A stretch of DNA of 64,000 bases from Bacillota bacterium. GTDB lineage: Bacteria > Bacillota > SHA-98 > UBA4971. A program made the position numbers and the translations under genes. The stretch is from the NCBI GenBank assembly GCA_014360195.1, contig JACIXY010000008.1:27406-91405 (forward strand). Reading direction: 5' to 3'. Positions 35,302-44,161 of this stretch are shown here, piece by piece; position 1 is the first letter of the stretch; every line of letters starts with the position of its first letter. The notes beneath the pieces were generated by a model, which saw only the letters and a program-made list of their open reading frames with translations, was not told the DNA's origin and did not search any database.

Positions 35302-36324
35302 TTACACCGATCTCGTCGCCACGACCACGCTCTCCCGGAACCGGTCCAGGGCATCAAGGATCTTGCCCGTGCCCAGGACGACGCAGCTCATGGGGTCCTC
35401 GGCGACCTGCACGGGAATGCCTGTCTCATCGGCGAGGAGGTTCGTAAGACCTGAGAGCAGTGACCCGCCACCTGTGCACACGATGCCTTTGTCGACTATG
35501 TCAGCGGCAAGCTCCGGAGGCGTGCGCTCGAGCACCCCCCTGACGCCGTCGATTATCTCTGAGATTGGCTCCGCAAGCGCCTGGAAAGTCTCAGCGGACG
35601 TGAACTTGATAGTCCTCGGGAGGCCGGTGACGAGGTCGCGCCCCCGGATCTCGGCGGAGAGCCCCTCGCCCTGGGGATACGCAGACCCGATCTGGATTTT
35701 GATGTCTTCGGCGGTCCTCTCCCCGATCATGAGGTTGTACACCTTCTTGATATACCTGATGATGGCCTCGTCGAATTTGTCCCCACCCACGCGGCGCGAT
35801 TCCGTCACGACGATGCCAGAGAGGGAGATCACTGCGATATCGGTGGTGCCACCGCCGATGTCCACCACCATGTTTCCTGAAGGCTCGGAGATATCGATGC
35901 CTGCACCGAGGGCCGCAGCCATCGGCTCCTCGATGAGGTATGTCTGGCGGGCGCCGGCCTGCGTTGCGGCCTCCAGCACCGCGCGCCGCTCAACTCCTGT
36001 CACGCCCGACGGGACACATATGACCACGCGCGGGCGTATGAAAGTGTGCCTGCCGCACGCCTTTGCGAGGAAATGACGCAACATCGTCTCGGTAATGTCG
36101 TAGTCGGCGATCACCCCATCTTTCAAGGGGCGCACGGCTGTGATGTTCCCGGGTGTCCTGCCGATCATCCGGCGAGCGTCCTCCCCCACGGCGAGCACCT
36201 TGCGGGTCTCGCTATCCAGGGCCACCACGGACGGCTCGCGGATGACCACGCCCTTGCCCTTGACGTAGACCTTTGTGTTGGCAGTGCCGAGATCTATCCC
36301 GACGTCCACTGAAAGCCCGAACAT
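35302..36324 (-). CDS. mreB: Rod-shape actin-like protein MreB/Mbl
   Basis: A 340-residue bacterial actin that organises side-wall synthesis. It has the phosphate-1 loop [13 protein letters not shown], the phosphate-2 loop [14 protein letters not shown] and the C-terminal [10 protein letters not shown]. Length and motifs are standard. The position directly downstream of spoIIID is that of B. subtilis mbl, so it is the Mbl-type paralogue by context. The ATG follows GGGAGG by nine bases. Confidence 0.95.
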   Translation of the reverse strand: MFGLSVDVGIDLGTANTKVYVKGKGVVIREPSVVALDSETRKVLAVGEDARRMIGRTPGNITAVRPLKDGVIADYDITETMLRHFLAKACGRHTFIRPRVVICVPSGVTGVERRAVLEAATQAGARQTYLIEEPMAAALGAGIDISEPSGNMVVDIGGGTTDIAVISLSGIVVTESRRVGGDKFDEAIIRYIKKVYNLMIGERTAEDIKIQIGSAYPQGEGLSAEIRGRDLVTGLPRTIKFTSAETFQALAEPISEIIDGVRGVLERTPPELAADIVDKGIVCTGGGSLLSGLTNLLADETGIPVQVAEDPMSCVVLGTGKILDALDRFRESVVVATRSV

Positions 36325-36407
36325 GGCTCAATTCCTCCCGAGCCCGCGCCGTGCAGGACGAACTCGCCCCCGGCGACACCAGGGGGCTTATCCACCGCTT
36401 CTACACG

Positions 36408-36425
36408 AAAAAACCCCTTGAAGGG
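36408..36425 (-). terminator. Short hairpin with U-tract after spoIIID
   Basis: On the minus strand CCCTTCAAGGGG is followed by six T (36413-36408). The stem is only 4 bp, so termination may be partial, allowing some read-through into mreB. Confidence 0.4.
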
Positions 36426-36467
36426 ACATTCTACAGACCGAAAGGATCTCCTCCCCAGACTTGGAAC

Positions 36468-36722
36468 CTAGCTCTTCTTTTCACGGTACTTCTTCCGGGT
36501 GGCCTCTCCACCGCGAATGTGCCGCTCGGCCTTGTTCTGCTCGAGAATGCGTTTGACCTTTCGCGAGAGCTGCTTGCTGATGAGCGGCAGCCTTTCCGTG
36601 ACGTCCTTGTGGACCGTGCTCTTGCTCACGTTGTATAGCTTGGCTGCCTGTCTGACCGTGGACTTGGTCTCGATGATGTGACCAGCCACGTCCAGCACCC
36701 GACGCCGGATGTACTCTCTCAT
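36468..36722 (-). CDS. spoIIID: Sporulation transcription factor SpoIIID
   Basis: An 84-residue DNA-binding regulator active in the mother cell during sporulation. The helix-turn-helix TVRQAAKLYNVSKSTVHKDV and the basic C-terminal tail match SpoIIID. It lies between the SpoIIQ-like gene and mreB/mbl, the conserved Firmicutes order. A candidate sigma-E promoter lies just upstream, matching the known control of spoIIID in B. subtilis. Confidence 0.97.
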   Translation of the reverse strand: MREYIRRRVLDVAGHIIETKSTVRQAAKLYNVSKSTVHKDVTERLPLISKQLSRKVKRILEQNKAERHIRGGEATRKKYREKKS

Positions 36723-36753
36723 CTCGACTGCCCCCCTGCCCCCGGTTTAATAC

Positions 36754-36784
36754 AATGTATATTCGGGGAGCAGCGAGATATGTC
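36754..36784 (-). promoter_or_regulatory. Candidate sigma-E promoter of spoIIID
   Basis: Minus strand -35-like GACATATC (36784-36777), 15-bp spacer, -10-like TATACATT (36761-36754), against the B. subtilis sigma-E consensus of about KMATATT and CATACANT: 7 of 8 in the -10 box. It is ~32 bases before the ATG. The assignment rests on consensus matching and on the known regulon. Confidence 0.55.
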
Positions 36785-36785
36785 A

Positions 36786-36805
36786 GGCCCTGCCGGGGCA
36801 GGGCC
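36786..36805 (-). terminator. GC-rich hairpin between spoIIQ-like gene and spoIIID
   Basis: GGCCCTGC pairs with GCAGGGCC around a 4-nt loop. There is no U-tract; TGACATATC, the start of the candidate sigma-E promoter, follows directly. It may weakly insulate spoIIID from upstream transcription. Confidence 0.4.
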
Positions 36806-36837
36806 TTAAGCCTCACCTTGAGCCTTACTTCAAAGCC

Positions 36838-37995
36838 TTACAGGAAGTCCCTGGGCTCCTGGGCCTTGCCCTCGTGGATCACCTCGAAGTGCAGGTAGCA
36901 TCCTGATGTGACACCGGACGACCCAGTCCTCCCGATGGACTGGCCCTGGATGACCTGGTCGCCGGGAGATACGGAGCTTGATTCAAGGTGACCGTACTTC
37001 GTCCGAAGCCCGTCATCGTGCTCCAGGACCACATACAGCCCGAGCTGCCGGTCGCTCTTCACCTCGACGACCTTGCCCGACAGCGCGGCTCTCACCGGGA
37101 TGCCCTCCGCGGCAGCGATATCGATTCCCGTATGATAGCGCCAGTCAGCGAAAACAGGGTGCCTCCTCCACCCGAACTCCGAGATTATCCGCCCCTGGAC
37201 CGGCATGAGCATCTTCTCATGCGTGGGCGCCGGCGCCGTTGCCTTCCTCGGAACCTGAGGAGAAGAAGCAGCGGGTCTTGGTGCAGAGGCCGCGGCCGAC
37301 GGCCCGGACGCACCAGGCGTGGTAGGCGCACCGCCAGGCGCAGCTGCCTTCGTCGAGGGAGTGGTCGCCTTCGCTACCTCAGCGCCCGCCTTTGGCGGCT
37401 CAGAGGCCGCGCCGGCCCCCGCCCCCGCAGTGGGACGCGAACCTTCCGGCGAAAGCGACGGGGTTACCGTCGGCGACGGTGATAGCAAGGCCGACGCCCC
37501 ACCTGACGTCGGCACCGGCCCGACCACACCTGCCTCTTCATCCTCGTCCGCGGACTGCGCCTCGCTCTTTGCTGATTCCGGCCAATCCGTGGCCTGCTGC
37601 TCACCTGGGGCGGCTCCGCCGCCTGCAGGCAAGCCACCGCCAGTGGGCGCAGTAGCAGGCGGCGCCCCAGGCCGGGTTGCCGCAAGCCGTGCGTCCCCGC
37701 CGCCAGTGGGAGCACCGGTTTCAGCTTCATGCGAATTTACCCGTTCGATGGTGACATAGTCCTGGCCGAGCGGTGCCGCCGGCGGCATGGTGAGCCGGCC
37801 CAGAGCTACCCCAAGCCCGAAGGCAAGACCCCCGGCTACCACCACGATGACGGCGTCACGTGGCGGCATCGCCCTCAGGATGCCACGCCACGCGGTCATC
37901 ACCCCCCGCCCCACCCCCTGAAACGCCCGCCGAGGAAGAGCGGCAAGGCGCGCCCGGACCCCTCCCACGGACAGTTGCTTCTTCCTTCTCTTCAT
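36838..37995 (-). CDS. spoIIQ: SpoIIQ-like M23 (LytM) domain protein
   Basis: A 385-residue bitopic protein: basic N terminus, one membrane helix (AVIVVVAGGLAFGLGVALG), ~170 low-complexity residues, and a C-terminal LytM domain. The zinc pair H-x-x-x-D is present (RYHTGIDI) and so is YGHL, but the closing H-x-H motif reads GCYLHFEV: the first, catalytic His is Tyr. B. subtilis SpoIIQ is also a degenerate LytM protein, acting as the forespore half of the Q-AH channel. Placement between spoIID and spoIIID supports SpoIIQ. The ATG at 37995 sits 5 bases after GGAGG; the frame is open to 38166. Confidence 0.85.
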   Translation of the reverse strand: MKRRKKQLSVGGVRARLAALPRRAFQGVGRGVMTAWRGILRAMPPRDAVIVVVAGGLAFGLGVALGRLTMPPAAPLGQDYVTIERVNSHEAETGAPTGGGDARLAATRPGAPPATAPTGGGLPAGGGAAPGEQQATDWPESAKSEAQSADEDEEAGVVGPVPTSGGASALLSPSPTVTPSLSPEGSRPTAGAGAGAASEPPKAGAEVAKATTPSTKAAAPGGAPTTPGASGPSAAASAPRPAASSPQVPRKATAPAPTHEKMLMPVQGRIISEFGWRRHPVFADWRYHTGIDIAAAEGIPVRAALSGKVVEVKSDRQLGLYVVLEHDDGLRTKYGHLESSSVSPGDQVIQGQSIGRTGSSGVTSGCYLHFEVIHEGKAQEPRDFL

Positions 37996-38025
37996 CCTTC
38001 CCTCCATGCCATCACCCCGGCATAT

Positions 38026-38054
38026 ATTCTCCCCACTTGTTTCCTGCCTATGCA
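38026..38054 (-). promoter_or_regulatory. Candidate sigma-F promoter of the spoIIQ-like gene
   Basis: Minus strand TGCATA (38054-38049) and, 14 bases on, GGGGAGAAT (38034-38026), which fits the forespore -10 pattern GGNNANANT at every fixed position. It is ~30 bases before the start. In B. subtilis spoIIQ is sigma-F controlled, so motif and context agree. Spacing is slightly short. Confidence 0.5.
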
Positions 38055-38227
38055 GGCCTATGCAGACCCTGAAGGGAGCGACAAGAGCCTCACGCGTGAT
38101 GTGCATCATCCTTGCCTTTGGGGGTGCTGCAGAGGGAATCGATAAGGCATGCACCAAAGCGCGCACCAGTGATGTGCGTCACCGGTTAGCCTTCAATGAT
38201 GATGTGCGGAGCTGAGCAGGTTCGTGG

Positions 38228-39259
38228 TTACTGCCTGGGCGCGAGTCCCGCAAATGACGTAACCTCGGTGCCCTTGTAGTAATGCTTGAGGATGTCCACG
38301 TAGGTCTTCCCTGCCTGGGCCATGGCCTGCGCCCCGTACTGGGACATGCCGACGCCATGGCCGTAGCCAGTGGTTATGAAGTACACCTTGTCTCCCACGA
38401 CCTGGTAGGTTAGCTTGGTAGAGCGTAGTCCGAGGATCTCACGGAGAGAGTAGCCGGAGAAGATCTTGTCGCCGATGCGGATGTCCTTGACCCTCCCGGC
38501 CCGCGAAGCGCTCAGCACCTCAATTGGCCGGTCCATCCTCTCCTCGGCGACCACTTGCACGTCTTTTCCGGCAACCTTGTATGTTCTCACCTTCCTCTGT
38601 CTCAGCTTTACGCCGAGCTTCTTTTCAAGCTCGTCGATGGTGAACTCCACGCGCTGCTGGAAGCTGGGCTCCCTTGCCTCGAACTCCGTGGACACGGCCC
38701 GCAGGTAAGGGACGGCCTCTCGCCACACGTCCTCTGAGTTATCGGTTGACCCGCCCGAGGCTGCGTGGTAGTATGCCTCGATGGGTTTGCCCTGATATGT
38801 GACGATCTTCCCCGAAGTTGACTCTACCGCGCTTGCTATCTTGCGGGCATACGCGTAGTATTCAAGGTAGCTGAGCCTCTTTCGCAACTCGTCATCGGAT
38901 ATCCACGCCTGGCAGTGCAGGTGATCTGTGCACACGTCGGCGCCTGGATGGGCTGCGCATCCGGGACCGCCGAACTGCCTCATCCTCTTGACCGCGAACG
39001 TGCGCGCTGCGACCGCCTGGGCCTTCAGCGCTTCCGTGCCGAACGACGCAGGCATCTCCGCAGCCACCACGCCCCTGACATACTCGTCCAGCGGCATCTC
39101 CACCATTTTCCCGGTGGCGACGACGAACACCTTGATGCCCGGCCCTGCGGCCTGCTCCCGTGGCTCGATTTTGAAGTCGCAGCCGCGCACAAGCACAGAC
39201 GGCACCACAAGGACCACCAGAATGCAAAACCCGACGGAGAAGATCACCGCCCTATCCAT
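38228..39259 (-). CDS. spoIID: Stage II sporulation protein D (lytic transglycosylase)
   Basis: A 343-residue membrane-anchored peptidoglycan transglycosylase needed for engulfment. An N-terminal helix (AVIFSVGFCILVVLVVPSVL) precedes the SpoIID domain with the catalytic-type Glu in RGVVAAEMPASF, the conserved YYHAASGGST and GYGHGVGMSQYGAQ near the C terminus. Length equals that of the B. subtilis protein. It follows murA, as in most spore formers, separated by a terminator. Confidence 0.97.
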   Translation of the reverse strand: MDRAVIFSVGFCILVVLVVPSVLVRGCDFKIEPREQAAGPGIKVFVVATGKMVEMPLDEYVRGVVAAEMPASFGTEALKAQAVAARTFAVKRMRQFGGPGCAAHPGADVCTDHLHCQAWISDDELRKRLSYLEYYAYARKIASAVESTSGKIVTYQGKPIEAYYHAASGGSTDNSEDVWREAVPYLRAVSTEFEAREPSFQQRVEFTIDELEKKLGVKLRQRKVRTYKVAGKDVQVVAEERMDRPIEVLSASRAGRVKDIRIGDKIFSGYSLREILGLRSTKLTYQVVGDKVYFITTGYGHGVGMSQYGAQAMAQAGKTYVDILKHYYKGTEVTSFAGLAPRQ

Positions 39260-39337
39260 CCAGCCTGCCCCCTGATGAAAGACAACCGCTTGTCTCGCGC
39301 TGGCTCCAGGCTATCCTTACGCGGTTCGGGAGCAGAA

Positions 39338-39359
39338 TAGAACATGTGGCAGAATAGAA
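39338..39359. repeat. Direct repeat cagaatagaac beside the murA terminator
   Basis: Two copies of cagaatagaac (39333-39345 region and 39350-39360 region) separated by atgtgg, in the gap between murA and spoIID and abutting the terminator stem. On the minus strand they read GTTCTATTCTG twice and also supply the U-rich tail. A regulatory site for spoIID is possible but unproven. Confidence 0.5.
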
Positions 39360-39390
39360 CACCCGGCCGCCTTCCCGTCGCGGCCGGGTG
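39360..39390 (-). terminator. Intrinsic terminator after murA
   Basis: An 11-bp perfect stem (CACCCGGCCGC with GCGGCCGGGTG, loop 39371-39379) followed on the minus strand by TTCTATTCT. It separates the vegetative murA unit from sporulation-controlled spoIID. Confidence 0.8.
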
Positions 39391-39396
39391 CACGTC

Positions 39397-39426
39397 TCCA
39401 TGCCCTGCAGTTCCATGCCCTGCAGT
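39397..39426. repeat. 15-bp tandem duplication downstream of murA
   Basis: Two adjacent perfect copies of tccatgccctgcagt (39397-39411 and 39412-39426), then a partial third. Noncoding. Confidence 0.85.
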
Positions 39427-39471
39427 GCCCTGTAGTTACTCTTTTGCCCGCTGCCGCTGGCGCCTGCGCGC

Positions 39472-40767
39472 TTACGATGCGCCGGCGCCAGCGGCCAGGG
39501 ATTCGCGGGCGTCGGTGCGTCTCTCGATGACAGCCCCTAGCGCGCCCAGCTTGCGCTCGATGGCCTCGTACCCACGGTCGATGTGCCCCACGCCGAAGAT
39601 CTCCGTCTCGCCCCGCGACGCAAGCGCCGCCACAACGAGCGCCGCCCCAGCCCGCAGGTCGGTAGCCCTTACCGGAGCACCGGAGAGGGCCTCCACACCC
39701 TCCACCACGGCGGACCGGCCGTCTATCTTGATCTTAGCGCCCATCCGGGTAAGCTCATCCACGTGCATGAACCTGTTCTCGAACACCGTCTCCGTGATGA
39801 TGCTCGTGCCGCGCGCTATGGACAGGAGCGCCATGAATTGCGCCTGGAGGTCCGTGGGGAACCCCGGGTACGGCATGGTCTTGATGTCGAGGGGTTGGAG
39901 GTCCCCGGATGCGCTCACGCGAAGGCTGGACCCTTGCGTTTCGATGACAGCACCCGCCTCGCGTAATTTGGACATGGTCGCCGCAAGATGCTCGGGGACC
40001 ACGTTGTCGATGATCACGTCTCCGCCGGTGATCGCCGCCGCCGCCATGTAGGTGCCGGCTTCGATGCGGTCGGGGATGATGGTGTGGGCCGCCCCGTGAA
40101 GCTCATCCACACCCTCGATCTTGATCACTGCGGTGCCCGCGCCCCTGACCTTCGCCCCCATGGCCGCGAGCAGGTTTGCCAGATCAACCACCTCAGGCTC
40201 CTGCGCGGCGTTCTCGATGATGGTGATCCCGTCGGCCAGGACCGCCGCCATCATAGCGTTCTCGGTCGCCCCCACGCTGGGATAGTCCAGGTACACGCGG
40301 GCGCCTCGCAGCCCCGCGGCCGGCGCCACAGCTTCGATGTAACCGTTCCCAGTCGCAAGGTCAGCGCCCATAGCGGCAAATGCTTTGAGGTGAAGGTTGA
40401 TCGGCCTGGAGCCGATGGCGCAGCCGCCCGGCATGGGCATGCGCGCCGCGCCGAACCGCGCCAGAAGCGGGCCTGCAACGAGAAACGAGGCCCTCATCCT
40501 CCTGACGAGGTCGTAGGGGGCTTGCTTCGCCGCCGCGCGGGGGGCGCGAAGCCTCACCCGCCCCGGGGTGATGCTTACAGACACACCGAGGCTGTCAAGC
40601 AGCTCACACATTGTATCCACGTCATCCAGGGCCGGCACCCCGGAGATCGTAACCTCGTCGCCAGTGAGAAGCGCCGCAGCTATAGCGGGCAGGGCCGCGT
40701 TCTTTGCGCCGCTTACAACGACCCGCCCTGAGAGCCTCACCCCTCCCCGGATGAGGATGCTGTCCAA
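39472..40767 (-). CDS. murA: UDP-N-acetylglucosamine 1-carboxyvinyltransferase
   Basis: First committed step of peptidoglycan synthesis (enolpyruvyl transfer to UDP-GlcNAc). The 431-residue product has [15 protein letters not shown] near the N terminus and the loop [16 protein letters not shown] with the PEP-binding, fosfomycin-target Cys. I chose the TTG at 40767, seven bases after AGAGGAGG, because it yields the standard LDSILIRGG opening. It is followed by a strong terminator and preceded by its own promoter and a dispersed palindromic element. Confidence 0.97.
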   Translation of the reverse strand: MDSILIRGGVRLSGRVVVSGAKNAALPAIAAALLTGDEVTISGVPALDDVDTMCELLDSLGVSVSITPGRVRLRAPRAAAKQAPYDLVRRMRASFLVAGPLLARFGAARMPMPGGCAIGSRPINLHLKAFAAMGADLATGNGYIEAVAPAAGLRGARVYLDYPSVGATENAMMAAVLADGITIIENAAQEPEVVDLANLLAAMGAKVRGAGTAVIKIEGVDELHGAAHTIIPDRIEAGTYMAAAAITGGDVIIDNVVPEHLAATMSKLREAGAVIETQGSSLRVSASGDLQPLDIKTMPYPGFPTDLQAQFMALLSIARGTSIITETVFENRFMHVDELTRMGAKIKIDGRSAVVEGVEALSGAPVRATDLRAGAALVVAALASRGETEIFGVGHIDRGYEAIERKLGALGAVIERRTDARESLAAGAGAS

Positions 40768-40850
40768 GCGGTTTCCTCCTCTCCCAACGGCCCGGTGGTG
40801 GCCCGGGCACCCGGCCTCTCGCGTGGCCGCAAGAGCCGGCAATCCGGCCT

Positions 40851-40968
40851 CTAAGTGAGAGTGCAGAAATGCTCCCGACTCTTGGGAGGGGTTGCCGGTG
40901 ACTCAAAGGAAGAGTGCAACACCGGCAACCCACCAGATGCTGGGAGGAACTAACGAACCCCCACTTAG
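40851..40968. repeat. Palindromic intergenic element, copy A
   Basis: A 118-bp element starting ctaagtgagagt and ending ccccacttag, so its ends are inverted repeats. The centre is a perfect 12-bp stem (GGGTTGCCGGTG with CACCGGCAACCC) around ~19 bases containing actcaaag, flanked by a small ctccc/gggag hairpin. Related copies lie at 49170-49277 and 55829-55953. It contains no gene and sits between the murA promoter and murA. Confidence 0.85.
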
Positions 40969-40981
40969 CAGCCACGTAGAG

Positions 40982-41010
40982 AGTGTATCATCGGCAGCTC
41001 AGGGCTTCAA
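40982..41010 (-). promoter_or_regulatory. Sigma-A promoter upstream of murA
   Basis: Minus strand -35 TTGAAG (41010-41005), 17-bp spacer, -10 TACACT (40987-40982); 4/6 matches in each box. Palindromic element A lies between it and murA, so the element would be in the mRNA leader. Confidence 0.5.
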
Positions 41011-41062
41011 CTGGAAACTCGACCCCGGCCACCCAGTTCATGGTATGATATTATGCCGCGGT

Positions 41063-42214
41063 TCACCCTCGAAAATCCTCCGGGCGTTCGGGGGAAATGC
41101 CGAACCTCCACAAGATGGCTGCAAGGATGCGTTCTGAGGCACGGCCGTCGCCGTACGGGTTGCGGGCATTTGCCATCCTCGCGTAGGCCTCGGGGTCCTC
41201 CAGAAGCTCCCGCGCCCGGTCGACGATGCGCCTGCGGTCCGTCCCCGCGAGAACGAGCGTGCCTGCCTCGAGCCCCTCGGGCCGCTCGGTCACATCGCGC
41301 AGGACCACGACGGGCTTGTCCAGGGACGGCGCCTCCTCCTGCAGGCCGCCGGAGTCCGTCAGGACCATGTAGCACCGTTTCATCAGTGCAACCATGGCCT
41401 GGTAGTCCACGGGGTCCATGAGGTGAACGCGGGGGACGCCCTGAAGGATGCCCATGACGTCTGCTCTTACAAGCGGGTTCATGTGGACCGGAAAGACGAT
41501 CTCGACGTCGGGGTGGGCGTCCACGATATCCTTGAGGGCATGGCAGATCTCGCGCATGGGCTCGCCCAGGTTCTCGCGGCGGTGCGCTGTGACAAGAAGC
41601 ACCTTCCTGCGGCCGAAGTCGATGGAGGCGAGGACCGGGTCCCGAAACTCGTAGGGTCGCCCCGCCACATCGACGAGGGCGTCGATCACGGTGTTGCCCG
41701 TCACGTGGATGGCCTCGGCCCTCACCCCTTCAGCGAGCAGGTTCCTCTTGTGGTTCTCCACCGGCGCGAAGTGGATGTCAGCGAGGCACCCAGCAAGCCG
41801 CCTGTTCATCTCCTCCGGGAACGGGAAGTACTTGTCGTGGGTCCGAAGCCCCGCCTCGACGTGGCCCACCTGCACGTGATGGTAGAAAGCGACGAGGCTC
41901 GCCACGAACGTGGTGGACGTGTCCCCGTGGACCAGCACCAGATCAGGCCTCTCTTTCACTACGGGCGCCTCAAGCCCGGCGAGCGCCCGCACCGCGATAT
42001 CCGTGAGGGACTGCCCCTCGCGCATGATGTCGAGGTCGTAGTCAGGCACGATATTGAACAGGTCCAGGACCTGGTCGAGCATCTCCCGGTGCTGGGCCGT
42101 CACCACCACGACGCACTCGATCTCGTCGCACTCCCGCACGGCGCGCACCACGGGTGCCATCTTTATGGCCTCCGGGCGCGTCCCGAAAACCGCCATGACC
42201 TTCTTTCGTGGCAC
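41063..42214 (-). CDS. wecB: UDP-N-acetylglucosamine 2-epimerase
   Basis: Interconverts UDP-GlcNAc and UDP-ManNAc for surface polymers. The 383-residue protein starts KVMAVFGTRPEAIKMAP, the family hallmark, with HVEAGLRTHDKYFPFPEEMN, HRRENLG and LTDSGGLQEEAPSL further on, all typical of WecB/MnaA. It is the second gene of the wecA-wecB unit, ~77 bases after wecA. Confidence 0.96.
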   Translation of the reverse strand: MPRKKVMAVFGTRPEAIKMAPVVRAVRECDEIECVVVVTAQHREMLDQVLDLFNIVPDYDLDIMREGQSLTDIAVRALAGLEAPVVKERPDLVLVHGDTSTTFVASLVAFYHHVQVGHVEAGLRTHDKYFPFPEEMNRRLAGCLADIHFAPVENHKRNLLAEGVRAEAIHVTGNTVIDALVDVAGRPYEFRDPVLASIDFGRRKVLLVTAHRRENLGEPMREICHALKDIVDAHPDVEIVFPVHMNPLVRADVMGILQGVPRVHLMDPVDYQAMVALMKRCYMVLTDSGGLQEEAPSLDKPVVVLRDVTERPEGLEAGTLVLAGTDRRRIVDRARELLEDPEAYARMANARNPYGDGRASERILAAILWRFGISPERPEDFRG

Positions 42215-42291
42215 AGGGAACCCCCCCTACACTCACGTGCGGACGCGTGGATGCGCCCGCGGGCGTATGGACGTGCCAACGGGCGGGCGGC

Positions 42292-43350
42292 TCACGCCTG
42301 CCTATGGGGAACCTGCGTGCGCGTTCCGGCCGTAGTGCGCGGATGAACCCTGCCGGACCGGCTCACACCGGCTACGAGGGTGCCGAAGGCTATCACGACA
42401 GCCAAATACAGGGTGGCCGTAACATGAACGCGCGCCATTAGAACGGCGGATGAAGCCAGCAGGCCGCTGACGAGGTAAATCAATACCACCGCGCCGCGGT
42501 GGGAAAACCCCCTGGCAAGCAGGCGGTGGTGGATATGATCTTTATCAGCCCGGTAAAACGGCGTTCCATTGTGGACCCTGCGTGCGATGGCGAAAGCGGT
42601 ATCGATGATCGGCACCCCGAGGGCGAACATGGGGATGGCAAGGGCGATGGTAGCCGCGCCTTTCAGGGCACCCTCCACCGAGATCACTGCGATGGCGAAC
42701 CCCAGGAACATGGCGCCCGCGTCTCCCATGAATATCTTCGCAGGGTTGAAGTTGAACGGAAGGAATCCGACCGCGCCACCGGCAAGGGCGATGGCAAGGG
42801 TCGCCGCAAACGCCTGGCCGCGCGCCGCCGCAACGGAGAACAACGCGAACGCAGCTATCGACGATACGCCTGCAGCGAGGCCGTCGAGACCGTCGAGGAA
42901 GTTCACGACATTCGTGAGAGCCAGGATCCAGAAAAGCGTCACAGGAATGCCCCACCAGCCCAGGTATATCATGCCGGGGCCGAAAGGGTTCGTCACGAAC
43001 TCGATGCGCACACCCAACCACACTGCGACCAGCGCCGCAACGATCTGACCTGCGAATTTCGGGAGGGGCCCAAGTTCGCGTATGTCGTCGCGCACCCCGA
43101 CGGCGAACACCACGGCCGCCCCGGCCAGGAGACCGAGGACGTCACGCCCCAGGCCGACCCGATGAAGGACCACCGTCATGAACCCAACGAAGATCGCGAC
43201 CCCGCCCAGCACCGGCATGGGCCGCCTGTGAACCGTCCGCGAGTTCGGCATGTAAACCAGGCCGGCGCGCAGAGCGCCGGCGCGTACGATCGGCGTGAGA
43301 ATGAGGGTAACCACGAAGGCTTCTATGAAGGCGAGGGCATAAGAAGACAT
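42292..43350 (-). CDS. wecA: Undecaprenyl-phosphate GlcNAc-1-phosphate transferase (WecA/TagO)
   Basis: A polytopic enzyme that loads GlcNAc-1-P on undecaprenyl phosphate to start O-antigen or teichoic-acid-type polymers. The 352-residue protein has ~10 membrane segments and the conserved loops VRDDIRELG, NVVNFLDGLDGLAAG, KIFMGDAGAMFLG and DKDHIHHRLL. In a diderm with LPS genes nearby, an O-antigen or enterobacterial-common-antigen-like role is as likely as wall teichoic acid. It has its own promoter. Confidence 0.95.
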   Translation of the reverse strand: MSSYALAFIEAFVVTLILTPIVRAGALRAGLVYMPNSRTVHRRPMPVLGGVAIFVGFMTVVLHRVGLGRDVLGLLAGAAVVFAVGVRDDIRELGPLPKFAGQIVAALVAVWLGVRIEFVTNPFGPGMIYLGWWGIPVTLFWILALTNVVNFLDGLDGLAAGVSSIAAFALFSVAAARGQAFAATLAIALAGGAVGFLPFNFNPAKIFMGDAGAMFLGFAIAVISVEGALKGAATIALAIPMFALGVPIIDTAFAIARRVHNGTPFYRADKDHIHHRLLARGFSHRGAVVLIYLVSGLLASSAVLMARVHVTATLYLAVVIAFGTLVAGVSRSGRVHPRTTAGTRTQVPHRQA

Positions 43351-43483
43351 ACCGGCTTCGCACTTCCTCTCCGACTGGAGCCGGGAGCGTAGTTCATGCG
43401 ATGGGCGTGCTCCCGACGCTCGGCCAGGGCCCGCCGATGGGACGCCCGCGTGCGGACGCCCAGCTTATGACCCAATCAACCCC

Positions 43484-43513
43484 ATTCTAACCTTGCGGGG
43501 AAACACGCGTCAA
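43484..43513 (-). promoter_or_regulatory. Sigma-A promoter of wecA-wecB
   Basis: Minus strand -35 TTGACG (43513-43508), 18-bp spacer, -10 TAGAAT (43489-43484); 5/6 in each box. It lies between the dCMP deaminase stop and wecA, ~130 bases before the start. Confidence 0.7.
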
Positions 43514-43530
43514 GGTGGCCCGACGCGAAA

Positions 43531-44085
43531 TCAAAGGAAACGCCTTACGTTGATCCCGGCCTCTGTCAGAATGCTCGACGCAAGCTCATCAGGGTAATCC
43601 CCGGCATACACGATCTCAACGACGCCCGCATTCACCAGCATCTTCGCGCACAGGACACACGGCTGGTTTGTACAGTATATGGTCGCTCCTCTGATGCTTA
43701 TGCCGTGCAGGGCCGCCTGGACAATGACATTCTGCTCGGCGTGCAGGCCCCTGCAAAGCTCGTGTCTCTCGCCCGAGGGCACATCCCGCTGCGCGCGAAG
43801 GCACCCCACCTCGCCGCAGTGGGCAAGCCCCGTGGGCGCGCCGTTGTAGCCGGTTGCGAGGATGCGCCTGTCCCTCACAGCGATGGCGCCGACCTGCCGG
43901 CGCAGGCACGTGGAGCGGCTCGCCACGATCTTCGCGATTTCCATGAAGTATTCGTCCCACGAAGGCCGCCCAGACGTCTCAACCCCAGGCCCGCCGCCCT
44001 CGGACCTGCCGGCTTCAGCTCCCTCGGCTCCAGGTCTCTCGCCCTTGGGTCCATCGCCTTTAGGCCTCTCGGCTTTGCGTTTCAA
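43531..44085 (-). CDS. dCMP/cytidine deaminase family protein (ComEB-like)
   Basis: A 184-residue zinc deaminase, likely converting dCMP to dUMP. The core begins [19 protein letters not shown] and has the zinc motifs [12 protein letters not shown] (His-Ala-Glu) and PCVLCAKML (Cys-x-x-Cys). About 40 Gly/Glu/Pro/Lys-rich residues precede it ([13 protein letters not shown]), a low-complexity extension absent from ordinary ComEB. The only start before the domain is a TTG at 44085, with GGCGAGG nine bases upstream, so the extension is probably translated. Confidence 0.88.
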   Translation of the reverse strand: MKRKAERPKGDGPKGERPGAEGAEAGRSEGGGPGVETSGRPSWDEYFMEIAKIVASRSTCLRRQVGAIAVRDRRILATGYNGAPTGLAHCGEVGCLRAQRDVPSGERHELCRGLHAEQNVIVQAALHGISIRGATIYCTNQPCVLCAKMLVNAGVVEIVYAGDYPDELASSILTEAGINVRRFL

Positions 44086-44161
44086 ACTCCCTCGCCTCGC
44101 CCTCTCTCGCGCTCCCGTCGCTCTTCCGCGCCATCCGCAGGCCCCGCCGCCGGGCCCTCCG

